Under the pieces are notes generated by a model. It was not told the DNA's origin. It made no database searches and saw nothing but the letters and a program-made list of their open reading frames with translations. From an uncultured Pseudomonadales bacterium (GTDB lineage: Bacteria; Pseudomonadota; Gammaproteobacteria; Pseudomonadales; IMCC2047), in NCBI GenBank assembly GCA_947258895.1, contig CAMYKE010000137.1:1-8477 (forward strand): DNA of 8,477 nucleotides, read 5' to 3'. How positions within the stretch are numbered: the first letter of the stretch is position 1; every line of letters starts with the position of its first letter. Below, piece by piece: positions 5,428-8,477 of this stretch. Made by a program: the position numbers and the translations under genes.

Positions 5428-7860
5428 TTACTCATCCAGGATCGATACGCGCATGGTACTCAGTGTTTGGGGTCCCAAACGAAGGTCAATCAAGTAGTCC
5501 CCAGCCTCAAATCCACTAGCTGGTTTGGCGAAGCGCAGTGTCTCCTTACCTTCGCTTCCAAGAGGTGTAGCGGTTGCCTGCCCTACTTCCTGATCATTCT
5601 CAAGATTAATCAGGACGCCGCGCAATTGTGATTGCAAGTCATCGAAGTTTTCATAACGAAATCGCACAACCAGATCGCGGTCTTTATCGACACTCCATTT
5701 ATCGCGAACAGCGAGTCTGCCAAACCAGCTACGCTTCGGCGATAAGTCGGTTATTTTGGGGACCAGCCCACGCGTATCCTCCGACGGTGTCAGACTGGCA
5801 GCCATTTCATCAAATGCCGGATTGCCAGCCATTTGATCCTCCGCTAATTTCAACCACGCAGTTGCCTCCAAGCGCGCGCCACTCGCTGCAAGTGACTGAA
5901 TCTGCCTGATTTGTGATTCAACCAGCTTTTGGCTTCCCTGCTTTGCTAACAGGTTACCAGGATCCTCTCTCAGCACCTGCTGATAGAATAGCCAGGCATT
6001 TCGCTCTCTAGGAAAAATTATATATCCGCTCTCGCCAAGCGCCTGCGCCTCCACTAGTAACGGTGTTAACCGAGCAATCAGTTCCCGCATCTCGGCAAGC
6101 CGCAGTTCAAGCCCCTTCAGTTTTTGATTGCTTGAGTCAATGCTTAACCCTCTTGCGATATAAACTCTTGCGGATTGTAAATCCCGTGCTGCAAGGGCAC
6201 TCTCGGCCATTCGCACGTATTTTTCGACAATCAGCCGAATACCCTGCTGAGCTTGCAGGTTTTCTTCATCGAGGCTGAGTATAGTTTGATAGGTTTCCAG
6301 TGCATTGTTCCCCGGTGGAGAACTCAAAGCGAAACGGTCGATCTGCTCATTCGCCTGTTTTCGCAGTTCTCCAATTAACTGTATATCAAGCTTCGCATAC
6401 GCCGCTTGTTCGGCTTCACTTGCGGTGGTGTCCATCTGGTCTTTAGCGCTCGATACAGTAGCAGTCTCCGTTAACTCAACCACCTCCGGGCTTTGATCTG
6501 CGTGCGCATCCTCCTCTATACCATTTGCAGGGATATTGACCGGAGCGCCATCCGAAGACCTGGTATTAATTTTCGAAGAATTCCCGGATTTCGGAGTCCC
6601 AGACACCATGTCCAGCGGCGCGTAAGCATCCCCCTCTATAGCAATTGCAAGTGTATTGACAGGAGCGCCTTCCGAAGTGCGGGTATCAATTTTCGAAGAA
6701 CCCCCGGAGTTGGGAGTCCTTGATACCATGTCCAGCGGCGCATGCGGTCGAGCGATTGCAGTAGAAGTTTCCACCACCACGATTGATTGAGTTAAAAACA
6801 GTGGAATTGCAATAATAACCACAATGGCCATCGGGACTGGCCAACGAGGGTTGAACCATTTACGATTCGAGAACTCAAGTTGGCGGAGCTTGTGCCAGGC
6901 ATAACGGATTCGACCGATAATTCGTTTGAAATTTTCTCCTGCTGGCTCTTTTATTTGCGGCAGATATTCACGCCGTGAGTTGTCTCCAAACACTCGGCTT
7001 AGTGAATGGGAAGCAGGCGCCTGTTTATCAAGCCTTGCTGAATAGGCATTCCCACCTGCAACAGTCTCGATCTCCAGAATTTGCTCGTCGGACACTCGAC
7101 CCAATGCGTTCGCGAACTCCTCTGCGGACTGAAAACGGTCTTCAGGCCGATGCGCCATCGCTCTGTCAATAATATGCTGGAACAGGCTAACTCGAGAAGG
7201 CAACATTGGTGACTCAGTGCGCAGTGAGATTTCAACAGGCGTCGGAGATTTCGCAGGAGATTCCTGCAGAAGGCAACTATAAAAAAGCGCTCCTAGAGAG
7301 TAGAGGTCGGATCGATGATCGGCGGAATTTCCTGCGCGCTGCTCGGGACTCAAGCAAATAGTGTCAGACACGTTTTCGACATACAGCTGAGTCTCTACCT
7401 CAGGAGAAACTGAGCGCGCCAGCCCGATATCACTGATTAAAATTCTACACCTACGGTCAAAATATATACGGCTAGGCCATACACGCCGATGTACATAGTT
7501 ATTCTTGTGCAAATATGCCAGTGCCCCGGCCACTTCCTTAATGACAAACAGCTTGTCCAGTAATCCCATCGATCCCTGACGTTGTGCCAGCGTCTCACCA
7601 TCCACATATTCGACAATCAAATAGTAGAGCTGCTGAAATTGGCCAGCGTCAAGAACCGGTATAATGTTGGGGTGCTTAACTACACGGGCGAGTAAGCCTT
7701 CCGTTAAAAAGTTAGCCTGAAAGAAGGGGTTTTCTGCGAGTTCTTGTGGAAACAAGCGAATTAACACCCTTTGGCCGGAGTCTACCTTAGTTGCAAGCAA
7801 TACTCTCCCGCTCGCGGAGTCCCAAAGCTGTCGATCGATTTTATAGCCGGGAATGTCCAT
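5428..7860 (-). CDS. Transmembrane serine/threonine pseudokinase with TPR-like C-terminal region
   Basis: An 810-residue protein with a Hanks-type kinase fold at residues 5-255. Retained are the alphaC glutamate (E54, HPNI following), metal-binding D144 (SDIGLAR instead of DFG), SPEQ (171-174), DLYSLG (185-190) and R242. Key catalytic positions are lost: the glycine loop reads LWDSASG, the VAIK lysine is R35 (VLIRLF), HRD is HRR (124-126), the catalytic-loop lysine is W128 and the metal-binding asparagine is R131. Phosphotransfer is therefore unlikely, and a scaffold or sensor role is inferred. A single hydrophobic span lies at about 342-363 after a basic stretch, so the kinase fold is cytoplasmic and the rest probably periplasmic. 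Next come a duplicated 40-residue linker (373-452), TPR-like helical pairs (about 485-690, e.g. ALETYQTILSLDEEN, ARVYIARGLSID, FYQQVLREDPGN) and a probable beta-sandwich (about 703-810). I chose the ATG at 7860 (MDIPGYKI), where homologous kinases start; a GTG at 7887 is in frame. Neither has a clear Shine-Dalgarno. No intact neighbour is on this strand. Confidence 0.85.
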   Translation of the reverse strand: MDIPGYKIDRQLWDSASGRVLLATKVDSGQRVLIRLFPQELAENPFFQANFLTEGLLARVVKHPNIIPVLDAGQFQQLYYLIVEYVDGETLAQRQGSMGLLDKLFVIKEVAGALAYLHKNNYVHRRVWPSRIYFDRRCRILISDIGLARSVSPEVETQLYVENVSDTICLSPEQRAGNSADHRSDLYSLGALFYSCLLQESPAKSPTPVEISLRTESPMLPSRVSLFQHIIDRAMAHRPEDRFQSAEEFANALGRVSDEQILEIETVAGGNAYSARLDKQAPASHSLSRVFGDNSRREYLPQIKEPAGENFKRIIGRIRYAWHKLRQLEFSNRKWFNPRWPVPMAIVVIIAIPLFLTQSIVVVETSTAIARPHAPLDMVSRTPNSGGSSKIDTRTSEGAPVNTLAIAIEGDAYAPLDMVSGTPKSGNSSKINTRSSDGAPVNIPANGIEEDAHADQSPEVVELTETATVSSAKDQMDTTASEAEQAAYAKLDIQLIGELRKQANEQIDRFALSSPPGNNALETYQTILSLDEENLQAQQGIRLIVEKYVRMAESALAARDLQSARVYIARGLSIDSSNQKLKGLELRLAEMRELIARLTPLLVEAQALGESGYIIFPRERNAWLFYQQVLREDPGNLLAKQGSQKLVESQIRQIQSLAASGARLEATAWLKLAEDQMAGNPAFDEMAASLTPSEDTRGLVPKITDLSPKRSWFGRLAVRDKWSVDKDRDLVVRFRYENFDDLQSQLRGVLINLENDQEVGQATATPLGSEGKETLRFAKPASGFEAGDYLIDLRLGPQTLSTMRVSILDE
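6505..6744 (-). repeat. 120-bp direct tandem duplication in the pseudokinase gene
   Basis: Two adjacent 120-bp copies (6625-6744 and 6505-6624) encode two 40-residue units, each starting (H/Y)APLDMVS and containing SSKI-TR and GAPVN. Several stretches are identical at DNA level, for example CCATGTCCAGCGGCGC. The copies have diverged by many substitutions but no indel, so the frame is kept. The unit is rich in Ser, Pro, Gly and Asp and likely forms a flexible spacer just outside the membrane. Confidence 0.9.
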
Positions 7861-7930
7861 TAAGTTTAGGCGTATCGCCACTACCACAGATTTATGTTTG
7901 AACTTGAGCGCAAAAATAATTGATGCAATA

Positions 7931-7958
7931 ATTACACCATCTGAGAAACACCCTCTAA
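7931..7958 (-). promoter_or_regulatory. Candidate promoter for the pseudokinase gene
   Basis: On the minus strand TTAGAG is followed after 16 bases by TGTAAT, preceded by TGG (extended -10 form, 5 of 6 to TATAAT). The -10 lies about 70 bases upstream of the ATG at 7860, in the only gap between this gene and the next transposase. The -35 match is poor (3 of 6). The motif is near where the end of the right-hand IS is expected, so it might be IS-derived. Confidence 0.25.
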
Positions 7959-7994
7959 TACATGGAGTTAGCGTTCACACTGCATTCTCATGCC

Positions 7995-8477
7995 CTAAAC
8001 TTGTAAAAAAAGCCGACGGCTGTAAGGTCCAGCGCGCCACTGACTAGCCTTGAGTGCTTTTTTGTGATCCTTGGAGATGGCGTCTGAGGTCATCAGTCGC
8101 TGGTAAGGAATTTTGGCAGGCTCGTAGTGCTTGCGGTATTTGCTGTTGATTCGCGTTTTGTCCTTGAGCTTCATGGTGGGACAGAAATGGTTTTGATAGG
8201 GCGACCATTCATTGCGGTACAGGTCGTTCATGAGGCTCACCAGGCGGGGATCCTGAAAGCGATCGTAACCGAACAGTTGCCGCACATGGGTCCAGTTTTT
8301 CTGTTCAATATGGGCATTATCATCTTTATGATACGGTCTACTTCTTGTAAACTGAACGGGCGATATTCGTTCAGTGAAATGCCTCAATAAGTGGTAATTT
8401 AAAAACTCAGAACCATTGTCAGAGTCAAAGCCAAGCAATTCAAATGGTAAAGACTCCTCAATATCTTTGATTTGTTC
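7995..8477 (-). CDS. C-terminal part of an integrase-core (rve) transposase, runs off the right edge
   Basis: The minus-strand frame is open from the window edge (8477) to TAG at 7997-7995 (160 codons), so the gene is partial at its 5' end. It carries the second catalytic aspartate in SDNGSEF (D20 of the visible part) and the glutamate in NAHIEQKNW (E58), plus FTRSRPYHKDDN between them. The first aspartate lies outside the window. The tail KHYEPAKIPYQRLM fits a known transposase group with an SDNGSEF/HVEQKNW core, different from the two other ISs here. The final residues (about 17, ending RRLFLQV) do not look like the usual end and run through a small hairpin with a T-run, so the gene may be frameshifted or fused to flanking DNA near 8040. 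A TTG at 8438 is open to use but need not be a start. Confidence 0.75.
   Translation of the reverse strand, partial: EQIKDIEESLPFELLGFDSDNGSEFLNYHLLRHFTERISPVQFTRSRPYHKDDNAHIEQKNWTHVRQLFGYDRFQDPRLVSLMNDLYRNEWSPYQNHFCPTMKLKDKTRINSKYRKHYEPAKIPYQRLMTSDAISKDHKKALKASQWRAGPYSRRLFLQV

Noticed and set aside
8127..8390. Plus-strand ORF of 87 codons at the right end
   Set aside because: It is antisense to the integrase-core transposase, whose SDNGSEF and HIEQKNW motifs identify the real frame.
1..8477. CRISPR array, tRNA or rRNA genes
   Set aside because: I saw no regularly spaced direct repeats, no cloverleaf-type GTTCRA arm context, and no rRNA-like conserved stretches.

Overview
The window looks like an accessory, insertion-sequence-rich stretch of a bacterial chromosome. 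The protein families (a bacterial dynamin-like GTPase, a membrane-anchored kinase-fold protein, IS transposases with rve integrase cores) and the Shine-Dalgarno-type start of the GTPase fit a Proteobacterium, probably a gammaproteobacterium. That assignment is an impression from family resemblance; no marker gene is present. Few genes here are whole. The two complete non-mobile genes are separated by mobile-element debris, and several elements are themselves decayed, which suggests relaxed selection on this region.

Layout from left to right. Positions 1-152 hold two short minus-strand reading-frame pieces that I do not recognise: the tail of one gene (89-152) and the start of another that leaves the window (1-79). 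An IS of about 1.17 kb follows (153-1318, matching TGT...ACA ends). Its DDE transposase stops early at a TAA (1199-1201), beyond which the same frame still encodes a family-like C-terminus. Directly against its right end lies the C-terminal scrap of an ankyrin-repeat gene (1319-1494). After a 105-base gap carrying a perfect palindrome, an extended -10 and a good ribosome binding site comes a large GC-rich gene for a dynamin-like GTPase (1600-3606).

Positions 3607-4178 are lower in GC and hold no confident intact gene: a small hydrophobic minus-strand ORF (3764-3913) and the 3' end of an IS6-like transposase (4012-4178). That remnant is cut by a second IS (4179-5331), distantly related to the first in both protein and terminal repeats. 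The transposase of this second IS is also damaged, by a frameshift or deletion near its 3' end.

Positions 5428-7860 (minus) encode an 810-residue protein: N-terminal kinase fold, one membrane span, an exact 40-residue (120-bp) duplicated linker, TPR-like helices, and a C-terminal beta-rich segment. The kinase domain lacks the VAIK lysine, the HRD aspartate and the metal-binding asparagine, so it is predicted to be a pseudokinase. The right edge (7995-8477, minus) is the C-terminal part of a third, unrelated integrase-core transposase whose start lies outside the window.

No complete operon or multi-gene system can be shown. The most interesting cargo is the solitary dynamin-like GTPase and the transmembrane pseudokinase; whether they cooperate cannot be decided from this sequence.
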